From the NCBI GenBank assembly GCA_050951585.1, contig JBMNJI010000007.1, forward strand, positions 62,001 through 126,000: a stretch of 64,000 bases of DNA. Direction: 5' to 3'. Made by a program: the position numbers and the translations under genes. Under the pieces are notes generated by a model. The model saw only the letters and a list, made by a program, of their open reading frames with translations. It did not search any database and had not been told where the DNA came from. The stretch is from UBA3937 sp050951585 (GTDB taxonomy: Bacteria; Bacillota; Peptococcia; DRI-13; DTU073). This document shows positions 45,000-53,032 of this stretch, in pieces (positions within the stretch are counted from its first letter, which is position 1; each line of letters opens with the position of its first letter).

Positions 45000-46319
45000 T
45001 TATTTCTTTTTCAGATCAAAGATATCTTTTTCGCCATAAATGCCCCAGGCATCAATAGCTGCTTTCAGTTCCTTATTGGCGGGATCCTGACAAGCTTCTT
45101 TCAAGGTTTGTCCTTTCATCACAGCGTCAATACCTTGTCTGAAGGCTTTCCCACCGGCCACAGTACCCATCGGATGCCCGATTACCGCACCGCCGGCAGC
45201 GATAATCACATTGTTTCCGAATTTGTCCATAATCTCTTCAATATGTCCTTGAGTAGTGCCACCGCCGGGCATAACCATCATCGGTTTAATATTCTTCCAC
45301 GGACTGGACATCGCAAAAGCAGTATTAATAAACGAATCCATGCTGAAGGGGAACTTACCATACGGGCTTAGGATGATTGCCATATCCATACCGGCTAAAC
45401 GAGGTAACTTAGCGTTTGCTAAGAGAACAGATACACCAGAGTAGTCAGAAACTGCTAATGCACCTTGGAGATCGGGATGAGAAAGAATCGGTACATTAAT
45501 ATCAGGGTCATCTGCTAACATTCTGGCAGCATCAAGACCAACTGTCCAGGTGTTGACCATTAAGCCGTTAGCGCCGGCTTCAATAGCCCGCAGAGCATTG
45601 TCTCTGAGCTTTTCGGTTCTGTCGGTAATGTTAAAGGTGTACATAGTTTTTTCACCTTTTTGTTCATCAGCCGCTTTCAGAGCCTTCATAACCTCTTTTA
45701 CTCTATCTTCCAATGGACAATAAGCCTGGTCAGCTGTCAATTCATCGTCTTTAATAATGTCAACACCGCCTAAGGCAACTTCGTAAGCGATTTCGGCAGT
45801 TTGTTTGGGATTTAACCCGGTACAAGGTTTAATCATGTTATTAACAAGAGGTCTGTCCTGTACACCTAAAATGTCGCGTATCCCTTGTGTACCAAATTTC
45901 GGGCCCTTGAATTGAGCGAGGAATGTCTCCGGGAACTCAATATCCATCAGTTTTAATTTACCCATGTAAGAAACGTTACCAACAAAAACTGTTAACATCA
46001 TCGAGAAAATAGGTCCGATGTTTTTAACCGGGAATGCAATCCTAATCAGGAATTGTCTTTCCAAAACGGTCTGGGGCAATTCGCCGATAAAAGCGGGCAT
46101 TTCATAGATGCCAACCACACGGCCTAAGTGTTTTTCTCTCAACTCGTGAGTTTCGCCCGGGACCGGTGTCCAGGTACCTGAAGATTGTTCTACCGCAACA
46201 GCGCAAGCATATTTTACTGCTTCGGCGTTACGATTTGTTTGGATGTAATAGGTTGCGATCACAAAATCTTCCCTATCAATGCCATCCGCAAACTGCATAA
46301 ACAATGGATCTACATACAT
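45000..46319 (-). CDS. RuBisCO-like protein (form IV)
   Basis: 439 residues of the RuBisCO large-subunit superfamily. GGVDIIKDDELTADQAYCPL (about residue 184) keeps the Lys-Asp-Asp-Glu magnesium site, including the carbamylatable Lys. MIKPCTGLNP resembles the catalytic TxKPK region but lacks its second Lys. YGKFPFS sits where loop 6 is expected, and AAGGAVIGHPMGTVAGGKA carries the phosphate-binding glycines. There is no small subunit or phosphoribulokinase nearby, so carbon fixation is not supported. Relatives are enolases/isomerases of methionine salvage or decarboxylases/transcarboxylases of the apiose pathway. GGGAGG precedes the ATG. Confidence 0.9.
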   Translation of the reverse strand: MYVDPLFMQFADGIDREDFVIATYYIQTNRNAEAVKYACAVAVEQSSGTWTPVPGETHELREKHLGRVVGIYEMPAFIGELPQTVLERQFLIRIAFPVKNIGPIFSMMLTVFVGNVSYMGKLKLMDIEFPETFLAQFKGPKFGTQGIRDILGVQDRPLVNNMIKPCTGLNPKQTAEIAYEVALGGVDIIKDDELTADQAYCPLEDRVKEVMKALKAADEQKGEKTMYTFNITDRTEKLRDNALRAIEAGANGLMVNTWTVGLDAARMLADDPDINVPILSHPDLQGALAVSDYSGVSVLLANAKLPRLAGMDMAIILSPYGKFPFSMDSFINTAFAMSSPWKNIKPMMVMPGGGTTQGHIEEIMDKFGNNVIIAAGGAVIGHPMGTVAGGKAFRQGIDAVMKGQTLKEACQDPANKELKAAIDAWGIYGEKDIFDLKKK

Positions 46320-46387
46320 TTTTTTAAACCTCCCTATTACTATTTTCCTTTTGCCAAAATTAAGTACGTATTTGATTTATTTATATC

Positions 46388-46416
46388 AACTTTTTGGCGG
46401 GCCCGGCCAAAAAGTT
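46388..46416. terminator. terminator-like hairpin between the SorC-type gene and RLP
   Basis: An 11-base stem AACTTTTTGGC (46388-46398) with GCCAAAAAGTT (46406-46416), loop of 7. It lies right after the regulator's stop (46427) and before the RLP ribosome site. With T5 inside the stem it may terminate weakly, setting different levels for regulator and enzyme. Confidence 0.65.
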
Positions 46417-46426
46417 AACAAAAATA

Positions 46427-47422
46427 TTAATTAAGCAAGGACTTTCCCAGGGCATAATCAACAATCAGGACATCAGTCAGACCACCCTTAATGGCGGCAC
46501 GTATCACCTCTGTCTTCGCCTTACCGGAAGCAACGGTAACCTTGGTCTTGATCTTTTTAAAAGTGTCTAATTCAATGGCAATGGTACGTTCTTTTAAATC
46601 GGTATTACATTCGTTCCCATCGCCGTCGATAAACCTGAGGGCAATATCCCCCACCACATTATGGCGCTGTAATTCAGCCAGCTCGTGCGGGGCAAGATAA
46701 TCAGGGCTGGAAAGCATTGAAGTAAGATTAGGATATAATGCCCCGACCCCATTAAGGGCAATCGTAATTTTATCAAACATCGCATAAACCCTTTCGATGT
46801 TTTTTTCTTTTTTGATCGAATCGGTGATCTCCTTATTGCTCATTAAGCCTTCCGCCAATAATGAGTAGTTACGGCCACCAAAGGTCATGGTCATCCTGGA
46901 AACAAGATTTCGGACATCCAGTTCGTTTTTACAAAAGGAGATACTGCCGTGCATCGTCACAAAAGCAGCATTAATTTTCTGGCAGGGGTTAAGGTAATGG
47001 ATCAAGTGGTGGATTGTTTTCCCCCAGGTAACCCCTAATACATCCTGGTCGGTAATAATCCGCTGAATATAGCGCGCCCCTTCTAAGGCTACTAATTTTT
47101 TGACATTATCGCCGCTCTCGTTTACATTAACGGGATCCAGGGTTTCCGATTGCTGGATGTTACTGGCAGGTGCCACAATAACCTCCTTCAATCGATACTT
47201 ATTCTTTAACATTTGTTCTAGTTCTATACATTCAAGATAAGGATCGCGAATCACAAATTCGACGATTTTTTCTTCCTTCGCCCTTTTAATCAATCTGGAA
47301 ACGGTGGGAACAGAAATATTTAATAGTGCGGCAATTTCGTTTTGCGCTTTATCTTCCAGGTAATAGAGATAAGCCGCTTTTAAGATTAAAAATGTAGATT
47401 GATTGTAAACTTCTGCGTCCAT
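46427..47422 (-). CDS. SorC-family sugar-binding transcriptional regulator
   Basis: 331 residues: an N-terminal helix-turn-helix (about 12-50) with KAQNEIAALLNISVPTVSRL, then a DeoR/SorC sugar-binding domain with VLGVTWGKTIHHL, HGSISFCKNE and TVASGKAKTEVIRAA. Such regulators respond to a phosphorylated sugar. It sits between ptsI and the RLP gene, so the effector is probably a pathway intermediate. A twin-palindrome operator lies 50 bases upstream, suggesting autoregulation. Confidence 0.9.
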   Translation of the reverse strand: MDAEVYNQSTFLILKAAYLYYLEDKAQNEIAALLNISVPTVSRLIKRAKEEKIVEFVIRDPYLECIELEQMLKNKYRLKEVIVAPASNIQQSETLDPVNVNESGDNVKKLVALEGARYIQRIITDQDVLGVTWGKTIHHLIHYLNPCQKINAAFVTMHGSISFCKNELDVRNLVSRMTMTFGGRNYSLLAEGLMSNKEITDSIKKEKNIERVYAMFDKITIALNGVGALYPNLTSMLSSPDYLAPHELAELQRHNVVGDIALRFIDGDGNECNTDLKERTIAIELDTFKKIKTKVTVASGKAKTEVIRAAIKGGLTDVLIVDYALGKSLLN

Positions 47423-47471
47423 GTCCTCACCTCATCTTTAGCATAAGATATTGTCTAACATCTATCAATAA

Positions 47472-47507
47472 AGAAAATATTTTCATTCATTGATGAAAAT
47501 ATTTTCT
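47472..47507 (-). promoter_or_regulatory. twin-palindrome operator, probably for the SorC-type regulator
   Basis: Two identical 12-base palindromes GAAAATATTTTC at 47473-47484 and 47495-47506, centres 22 bases apart (about two helical turns), within one larger perfect inverted repeat (47472-47486 with 47493-47507). Tetrameric SorC-type regulators typically bind paired sites, and this lies just upstream of the regulator gene. An RNA hairpin is the alternative. Confidence 0.7.
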
Positions 47508-47597
47508 CATTTTAGCTACAAAGAAAAGCTCTCGCTTCTTATTCAGTTTGTGTTTTAGACTTAGCGGGATAGTAATTAATTTCTGCATTAATCCGCC

Positions 47598-49307
47598 CTA
47601 TTCTACATGAAGCAATTGCCGGATTTCCTCTGCATTTTCTGCGGCTAACGCCTTACGGGCCAGTTCCTGCGCCTCGGCATGAGTCAGCGAACGGATCACC
47701 TTTTTCACCCGCGGGATGGAAACAGCGCTCATCGAGAATTCGTCTAACCCCAATCCCAAGAGAATCGGTGCCGCTGCTACATCTCCAGCCATTTCTCCGC
47801 ACATTCCTGTCCATTTGCCGGCACGATGAGAAGCATCAATAACGTTTTTCACCAACCGTAAGACAGCCGGGTGTAATGGTTCATAAAGATAAGAGATGTG
47901 TTCATTCATCCGATCAACAGCAATCGTATATTGAATTAAATCATTCGTTCCAATGCTGAAAAAGTCGACTTCCTTGATCAACAGATCGGCAATCACTGCC
48001 GCGGCAGGAATTTCAATCATGATGCCTACCTGTAATTCATGATCATAGGGGATACCTTCCTGGTCTAATTCTGCTTTGACCTGCGCCAAAATAGCATTAG
48101 CCTTACGAATCTCCGTCGCATTAGAAATCATCGGATACATAATGCGTAATTTGCCATAGGCGCTTGCGCGCATGATTGCCCTTAATTGTGTGCGTAAAAT
48201 CTCTTGTCGATCCAAACACAACCGAATGGCGCGCCAACCCAAGAAGGGATTCATTTCTTCAGGCATATCCAGATAGGATAGTTTTTTATCGCCACCAATA
48301 TCCAAAGTACGAATGATCACTGGTTTGCCAGCCATCTCTTCAGCAACAGCTTTATAGGCCTCAAATTGCTCGTCCTCACTAGGCAATGCCGACCGATCCA
48401 TATACAAAAATTCAGTCCGGTATAAACCAATGCCTTCGGCTCCGTTTGCTAAAGCACCGGCACAATCCTTCGGTGTACCGATATTGGCGGCAAGCTCAAC
48501 CCTACGTGCTTTATCTTTCGTTTCGGCGGGGAGATCCTTCAGTTCCTTCAATTCCTGCACATAAAGAAGGTATTCCTCGCGCATTTTGGCATACTGCTGT
48601 AGAGTCTCCTCATCTGGGTTCAAATAGACAACACCTTTGTTGCCGTCGACAATCACCGTATCGCCGGGTTTCGCCGCATCTAACAAACCAACCGTGCCAA
48701 CTACTGCCGGGATTTCCAGGGAACGGGCCATAATTGCCGTATGAGATGTTCTCCCACCCATTTCCGTAGCAAAAGCCTGCACGTAGTCTTTATTCATCTG
48801 GGCAGTATCGGAAGGAGTCAAATCCCGGGCAATGATCACTACCTCCTCGGAGAGATCCGCCAGATTCTGCATCGGAATGTTGAGGATGTTCCGCACCAGC
48901 CTGTCTCCAATATCCTTTATGTCTGCAGCTCTTTCCTTAAGGTATTCATCATCAATATTTTGAAACATTTCCGTATAAGCTGCGACAACTAAAGTAAGAG
49001 CATATTCGGCCGGAATCGATTCTGCCTTGATTTTCTCCCGTATTTCATCAAGAAACACTTCATCTTCCAGCATCATAAGGTGGGCATTAAATATCTCGGC
49101 TTTATCGGCACCCATTTCTTTTTCGGCTTTATCGCGGATGACTTCAAGTTGCCTTTTGGATTTGTCTATAGCCTCGTTCAGCTTGGCAAGTTCTGCTTCA
49201 ACTTGTTCCACCGCTATTTTCTGCTCGTTAATAACAATGGGATATTCCTTTAAAAGATGCGCTTTGCCGACAACAATTCCCGGGGATGCTGCTATTCCTT
49301 TAATCAT
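47598..49307 (-). CDS. ptsI: phosphoenolpyruvate-protein phosphotransferase (enzyme I)
   Basis: 569 residues, full length for EI. It takes phosphate from PEP and passes it to HPr. Visible are an N-terminal ASPGIVVGKA, the active-site His in GGRTSHTAIMARS (about residue 188), the PEP-binding LYRTEFLYM (about 295), IIRTLDIGGDK, and EIPAA plus SIGTNDLIQY in the C-terminal barrel, with the catalytic Cys in GMCGEMAG (about 500). A GGGGGGGCG stretch precedes the ATG. Having EI inside a sugar-specific operon is uncommon and makes the system independent of a general PTS. Confidence 0.96.
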   Translation of the reverse strand: MIKGIAASPGIVVGKAHLLKEYPIVINEQKIAVEQVEAELAKLNEAIDKSKRQLEVIRDKAEKEMGADKAEIFNAHLMMLEDEVFLDEIREKIKAESIPAEYALTLVVAAYTEMFQNIDDEYLKERAADIKDIGDRLVRNILNIPMQNLADLSEEVVIIARDLTPSDTAQMNKDYVQAFATEMGGRTSHTAIMARSLEIPAVVGTVGLLDAAKPGDTVIVDGNKGVVYLNPDEETLQQYAKMREEYLLYVQELKELKDLPAETKDKARRVELAANIGTPKDCAGALANGAEGIGLYRTEFLYMDRSALPSEDEQFEAYKAVAEEMAGKPVIIRTLDIGGDKKLSYLDMPEEMNPFLGWRAIRLCLDRQEILRTQLRAIMRASAYGKLRIMYPMISNATEIRKANAILAQVKAELDQEGIPYDHELQVGIMIEIPAAAVIADLLIKEVDFFSIGTNDLIQYTIAVDRMNEHISYLYEPLHPAVLRLVKNVIDASHRAGKWTGMCGEMAGDVAAAPILLGLGLDEFSMSAVSIPRVKKVIRSLTHAEAQELARKALAAENAEEIRQLLHVE

Positions 49308-49377
49308 GATTCGCCCCCCCTATTCTCTTTTTTAGCTTATCTCTTGTACATCCAGTTTTGCTTCTGCTTACCATTTC

Positions 49378-50427
49378 TTAATTATCCCAAGGTTTTAGAA
49401 CCACTTTAATACCTAAACCTTTTTTCGCAATATCAATACCTTCTTTGATTTGCTTTAAGGGTAAAATATTCGTTACGAATTTCTCGGAAGGAAGTTTGCC
49501 GCTTTCGATATATTCCATCGCGGTATAAAATTCTTTCTGCGTGTAAGCATATGCGCCAAAAACAGCAATTTCCCGATAATGAACATCATTACTATCAACG
49601 GTAATATGGCAATTGTCTTTGGGCAATCCACCGAAGAAAATTATCTTACCTCTGGCTCTAACCAGCGAAAATGCTTCTTCTTGAGTCTTCCCAACAGGAT
49701 TTGCGCAGATTACTACATCAACACCTAAACCATCGGTTTCTCTTAAAACTACTTCCTTTAGGTTCTCTTTTGAAGGATTAACAAAAACATCGATTGCGTC
49801 AAAGTTTCTCGCAATGTCTAACCGTGAATCACTGATTTCTGAGATAATAACTTTCTTGGCGCCTCTGATTTTGGCAATCTCAGTATGCAGACAACCGATT
49901 GGGCCTGAACCGACAACTAGAACGGTGTCCCCTTCTTGCACATTGGCATATTTCTGGGCAGAAATTACAGATGCAGCTGTTTCTGCCAATGGAGCATATT
50001 CGAATGCTAAATTATCACTAATTTTTAAAACACAATCGTTAGTAATAGCCAGCTTTGGTACAGCAACATATTGAGCATATCCACCAGGGATTTGTGTGCC
50101 GACAACAGTAATATTCGCGCACTGATTTCCTAAGCCCATCTTACAGTACGCACATTCGCCGCAGGGAATAATCGGATTAATTAAAACTCTTTCCCCGACT
50201 TTAAAATCAGTTGTCTTTGCTCCAACTTCATCAATTACTCCTGTTACTTCATGTCCAATGACATGAGGCAGTTTTACTTTAGGATGACCAAAGCCAAAAG
50301 TACGAATATCGGAACCGCAGAGTCCAACAGCCATAACTTTGACTACAAAACCATCCTCCGGACAAGCCGGCTTTTCAACCTCTTCTACCTCAAATTGATT
50401 TGGTGCTCTTAATACTACAGCTTCCAT
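49378..50427 (-). CDS. zinc-dependent alcohol (polyol) dehydrogenase
   Basis: 349 residues of the medium-chain dehydrogenase family. Catalytic zinc ligands are in GLCGSD (about 38) and GHEVTG (about 60). The structural zinc site is CGECAYCKMGLGNQC (about 94-108). The NAD-binding VVGSGPIGCLHTEIA (about 172) follows. It resembles sorbitol or galactitol-1-phosphate dehydrogenases. In this operon it should oxidise the polyol phosphate imported by the PTS to a ketose phosphate. Exact substrate not determined. Confidence 0.9.
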   Translation of the reverse strand: MEAVVLRAPNQFEVEEVEKPACPEDGFVVKVMAVGLCGSDIRTFGFGHPKVKLPHVIGHEVTGVIDEVGAKTTDFKVGERVLINPIIPCGECAYCKMGLGNQCANITVVGTQIPGGYAQYVAVPKLAITNDCVLKISDNLAFEYAPLAETAASVISAQKYANVQEGDTVLVVGSGPIGCLHTEIAKIRGAKKVIISEISDSRLDIARNFDAIDVFVNPSKENLKEVVLRETDGLGVDVVICANPVGKTQEEAFSLVRARGKIIFFGGLPKDNCHITVDSNDVHYREIAVFGAYAYTQKEFYTAMEYIESGKLPSEKFVTNILPLKQIKEGIDIAKKGLGIKVVLKPWDN

Positions 50428-50458
50428 GTGATCATCTCCTAGGTATTTTTGATATATT

Positions 50459-50560
50459 AATAAGGGTGTTCCTTCAGACAGAGATTACTTTGACAAGGAA
50501 TTTATTGATAAACAGCAATGATTCATGAAATGTTTTTACAAACCAGGATACACCCTTATT
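50459..50560. repeat. long-range inverted repeat in the EIIC-dehydrogenase gap
   Basis: AATAAGGGTGT (50459-50469) and its exact complement ACACCCTTATT (50550-50560), 80 bases apart, within the 252-base gap between EIIC and the dehydrogenase. Together with the adjacent hairpin it could shape mRNA processing or stability. Confidence 0.5.
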
Positions 50561-50594
50561 AGGCTGGTTATAAGCTTCAAGATTAAGCTTGAAG

Positions 50595-50638
50595 CCGCTC
50601 TCTATCTATATTGCCGAAAGCTTATAGATAGAGAGCGG
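50595..50638. repeat. perfect 16-bp hairpin after EIIC
   Basis: CCGCTCTCTATCTATA (50595-50610) pairs perfectly with 50623-50638, loop of 12. It lies 42 bases below the EIIC stop on the minus-strand transcript. A T-run is lacking, so an mRNA-stabilising or partial terminator stem is more likely than a full stop. Confidence 0.7.
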
Positions 50639-50679
50639 TATAGAGAACATTAAACTACATCAATCAAGCTAAGCTACTA

Positions 50680-51960
50680 TTACATTGGAACATAGTTAAA
50701 CAGAACAGCAAAAGGTTTCCAAATCAACCACGGAATCTGCAAGGTTCCACCATACAGACTGCTGATAATATTCGCGCCTTCCGGGAAATCGAAGCCGGCA
50801 GCATGTCCCATGACCGTATGCACCGGTCCGAAATCTGTAGCGATCAGTAAGCAAAGTGCTACGATCGGTAAGCTGATGATTAATGATCTGAAGATGTTTC
50901 CATCAGTTACTGCAACAACGAAGGACAGAATAAAGGTTAACATGATTAAGTCTGTGAAGGGGAGCAGACGGTTGCCAGGAAGAACCACTGCTAAAAGAAC
51001 AGCAACAGGAATCATGATAATAGCGGTGGCGATTACAGCCGGATGACCAATAACAACAGCGGTATCCAAACCAATATAGAATTCGCGATCCGGGAATTTC
51101 TTCTTTAAGAATTCTCTGGCGCCTTCCGACAGAGGAATTAAACCTTCCATCAGGATCGAAACCATTCTCGGCAAGAGAACCATACATGCGCCTAACGTAA
51201 TGGCTGTGGTTAAGGTCTGGGCCAGATTGTATTTTGCCAGGAGCGCTAAGATTGCGCCGAGTACGATACCAATAAATAACGGTTCACCAATCAAACCAAA
51301 TTTTGATTGGATTTTTTCCTGATCTATCTTTATATTGTTAATCCCAGGAATCTTATCTAATATTTTGTTGCAGATAAGCGCCACCGGATACCAACCAACG
51401 GTACCAACGTGAGGCAATGATACACCGGGCATACCAAAGAATCTTTGAATCATTGGAGCCGAGAGATCGGCCAGAACCAGAGTCACCGCAGTACAAATAA
51501 TGGTAGCGACAATTGTCCATAACCAGCTGTTACCGGTTGTATGATACACAATAGATGCGCAGAAAAGAATCTGCCAATAATTCCAAACATCGACGTCAGC
51601 AGTTTTGGTCCAGTTTAAAGCGAGCATGATCACATTAATGATCAAAATGGCCGGCATAACAACTGGAACAACTACGGAGCCAAAACTAACGGCGGCGGAA
51701 ATCGGCCAACCCACATCCATGATATCCAGGGAAACGCCCATGTTTTGCACCATAGCCTGGGTTACAGGGCCTAAAGTACCGGTTAATAATCCGATAATTG
51801 TATTAATACCGACAAACCCAACCCCGATAATTAAACCGGCACGGAATGATTTCACGAAACTCTGCCGTAAAACCAGACCAAGAATCGTAATGATAATGGG
51901 CATCATTACAGAGGGGCCTAAATCGAGGATAAAATTAATGACGTTTAGTACAGCTTGCAT
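50680..51960 (-). CDS. PTS galactitol-type EIIC permease
   Basis: 426-residue polytopic membrane protein, length and pattern as GatC: an N-terminal FILDLGPSVMMPIIITILGL, LPHVGTVGWYPVALICNKIL and GLIGEPLFIGIVLGA, with a Gly/Pro-rich C-terminal region. It imports a polyol-like sugar while EIIB phosphorylates it. GGAGG precedes the ATG. EIIB and EIIA lie directly upstream. Confidence 0.92.
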   Translation of the reverse strand: MQAVLNVINFILDLGPSVMMPIIITILGLVLRQSFVKSFRAGLIIGVGFVGINTIIGLLTGTLGPVTQAMVQNMGVSLDIMDVGWPISAAVSFGSVVVPVVMPAILIINVIMLALNWTKTADVDVWNYWQILFCASIVYHTTGNSWLWTIVATIICTAVTLVLADLSAPMIQRFFGMPGVSLPHVGTVGWYPVALICNKILDKIPGINNIKIDQEKIQSKFGLIGEPLFIGIVLGAILALLAKYNLAQTLTTAITLGACMVLLPRMVSILMEGLIPLSEGAREFLKKKFPDREFYIGLDTAVVIGHPAVIATAIIMIPVAVLLAVVLPGNRLLPFTDLIMLTFILSFVVAVTDGNIFRSLIISLPIVALCLLIATDFGPVHTVMGHAAGFDFPEGANIISSLYGGTLQIPWLIWKPFAVLFNYVPM

Positions 51961-52007
51961 TTTTTTCCCTCCATATCTCGTTTTTTTCTAGTCTACTGCT
52001 AAATCAC

Positions 52008-52298
52008 TTATTTCTTTATAACAGCAATAACATCTTGTTCTAATTTTTCAAGGCCAACACCTGTTAACAAGGGAAGTCCGGAAACGACTGGTACAGAAGT
52101 TTTCGCGGAAACCGGGGTGGTGGCAACAATAATATCCGGATTAAAAGTCGAAACCTTGGAAGCAACCTCTAACGCTTTGCACTGAATAATATCAAAGTCA
52201 ATACCGTGTTTTTTACAAATCTTTTCAATCCCGTCATGCGCCACAGTTGAAGTAGCAATACCGGTTCCACATACACACATGATTTTTACTTTTGCCAT
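52008..52298 (-). CDS. PTS galactitol-type EIIB
   Basis: 96 residues with the active-site loop VCGTGIATSTVA (phosphocysteine about residue 10) typical of GatB. It accepts phosphate from EIIA and hands it to the sugar in EIIC; it can also signal to the LevR-type activator. GGAGG precedes the ATG; about 100 bases separate it from EIIA. Confidence 0.93.
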   Translation of the reverse strand: MAKVKIMCVCGTGIATSTVAHDGIEKICKKHGIDFDIIQCKALEVASKVSTFNPDIIVATTPVSAKTSVPVVSGLPLLTGVGLEKLEQDVIAVIKK

Positions 52299-52400
52299 TT
52301 GTACGCCTCCATTTTTTTTTAATAGTAATAAAAGTCCCAGGGGCTAAACATATCTTATGGTACCTCGTCTTTCTTTCGGGCATCACCTCCTTTAAAAGAA

Positions 52401-52913
52401 TCACCCAACGCCGGGCAAAGAAGTTGTTACGCCACCCCCTTTGTTTTGGCATATTCCTCCGTCGTTTGAATTAATGCCTCGACATTTTCTCGCTTCCACC
52501 ATCTTTTTCAACAGTTCCTGGTCCTGAATCATTTCCATAATGTCTTGCAGTAATTCCAACTGCATATGCGGTTCTTTGAGCGCTAACATGAACATGATTT
52601 GCACATCGACTTGACTTTCCGGATTGAGATCGCCCATCAGATTAAATTTGACCGGCTTTTGCAGAATCCCCAAAGCTACGGCCGGCTTGTGAACATGCTC
52701 CACATCCGTATGGGGTATCGCCACGCCATACCCTTCAGTGGGAAGCCCGGTGGGGAAAACCTTTTCTCTTTCCAGGATCGCCTGCGCATAAGTATCCTTG
52801 ACATACCCCGTTTCATAAAGACGCCCCGCCAGTTTTTCCAGAGCCTCCTGCTGAGTATCCGCTTCCAGATTAATCATCACTAGATTCTGATCCAAAAGTT
52901 TTAAGTCTAACAT
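52401..52913 (-). CDS. PTS fructose/galactitol-type EIIA with apparent C-terminal frameshift
   Basis: The frame gives 170 residues with the EIIA fold and phosphorylatable His in VAIPHTDVEHV (about residue 66). From about residue 142 it reads KCRGINSNDGG, unlike the family. Dropping one base within 52484-52491 gives NVEALIQTTEEYAKTKGVA and a stop at 52427-52429, a normal EIIA ending of about 161 residues. So there is a one-base insertion, a sequencing error, or slippage at an A-rich site (GAGAAAAT). The active site and core are unaffected. First gene of the PTS operon, below the sigma-54 promoter. Confidence 0.85.
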   Translation of the reverse strand: MLDLKLLDQNLVMINLEADTQQEALEKLAGRLYETGYVKDTYAQAILEREKVFPTGLPTEGYGVAIPHTDVEHVHKPAVALGILQKPVKFNLMGDLNPESQVDVQIMFMLALKEPHMQLELLQDIMEMIQDQELLKKMVEARKCRGINSNDGGICQNKGGGVTTSLPGVG

Positions 52914-52995
52914 AATTGCCCTCCTGTTTGTAAAAGAAATGAAAATGTTGTTTGTTCCTCTTTTATTTATTACAAAATTTATTACAAAATATTAA

Positions 52996-53011
52996 TGCAA
53001 TTTTAATGCCA
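52996..53011 (-). promoter_or_regulatory. sigma-54 promoter of the PTS operon (-24/-12)
   Basis: Minus-strand TGGCATTAAAATTGCA keeps the invariant GG and GC at the right distance and differs from consensus only near position 6-7. It lies about 85 bases before the EIIA start and 22 bases after the HAD gene's stop. Predicted target of the LevR-type activator at 39603-42683. Confidence 0.82.
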
Positions 53012-53032
53012 ACCAGTGGCCGTATTTGTCTT

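Noticed and set aside
45000..46319. Carbon-fixing RuBisCO
   Set aside because: There is no small subunit, no phosphoribulokinase and no carboxysome genes. Active-site differences and sugar-PTS context point to a RuBisCO-like enzyme.
52300..52395. Small leader peptide between EIIA and EIIB
   Set aside because: An ATG follows AAAGGAGGTG, but the spacing is only about 2-3 bases and the frame runs into EIIB with an unlikely composition.
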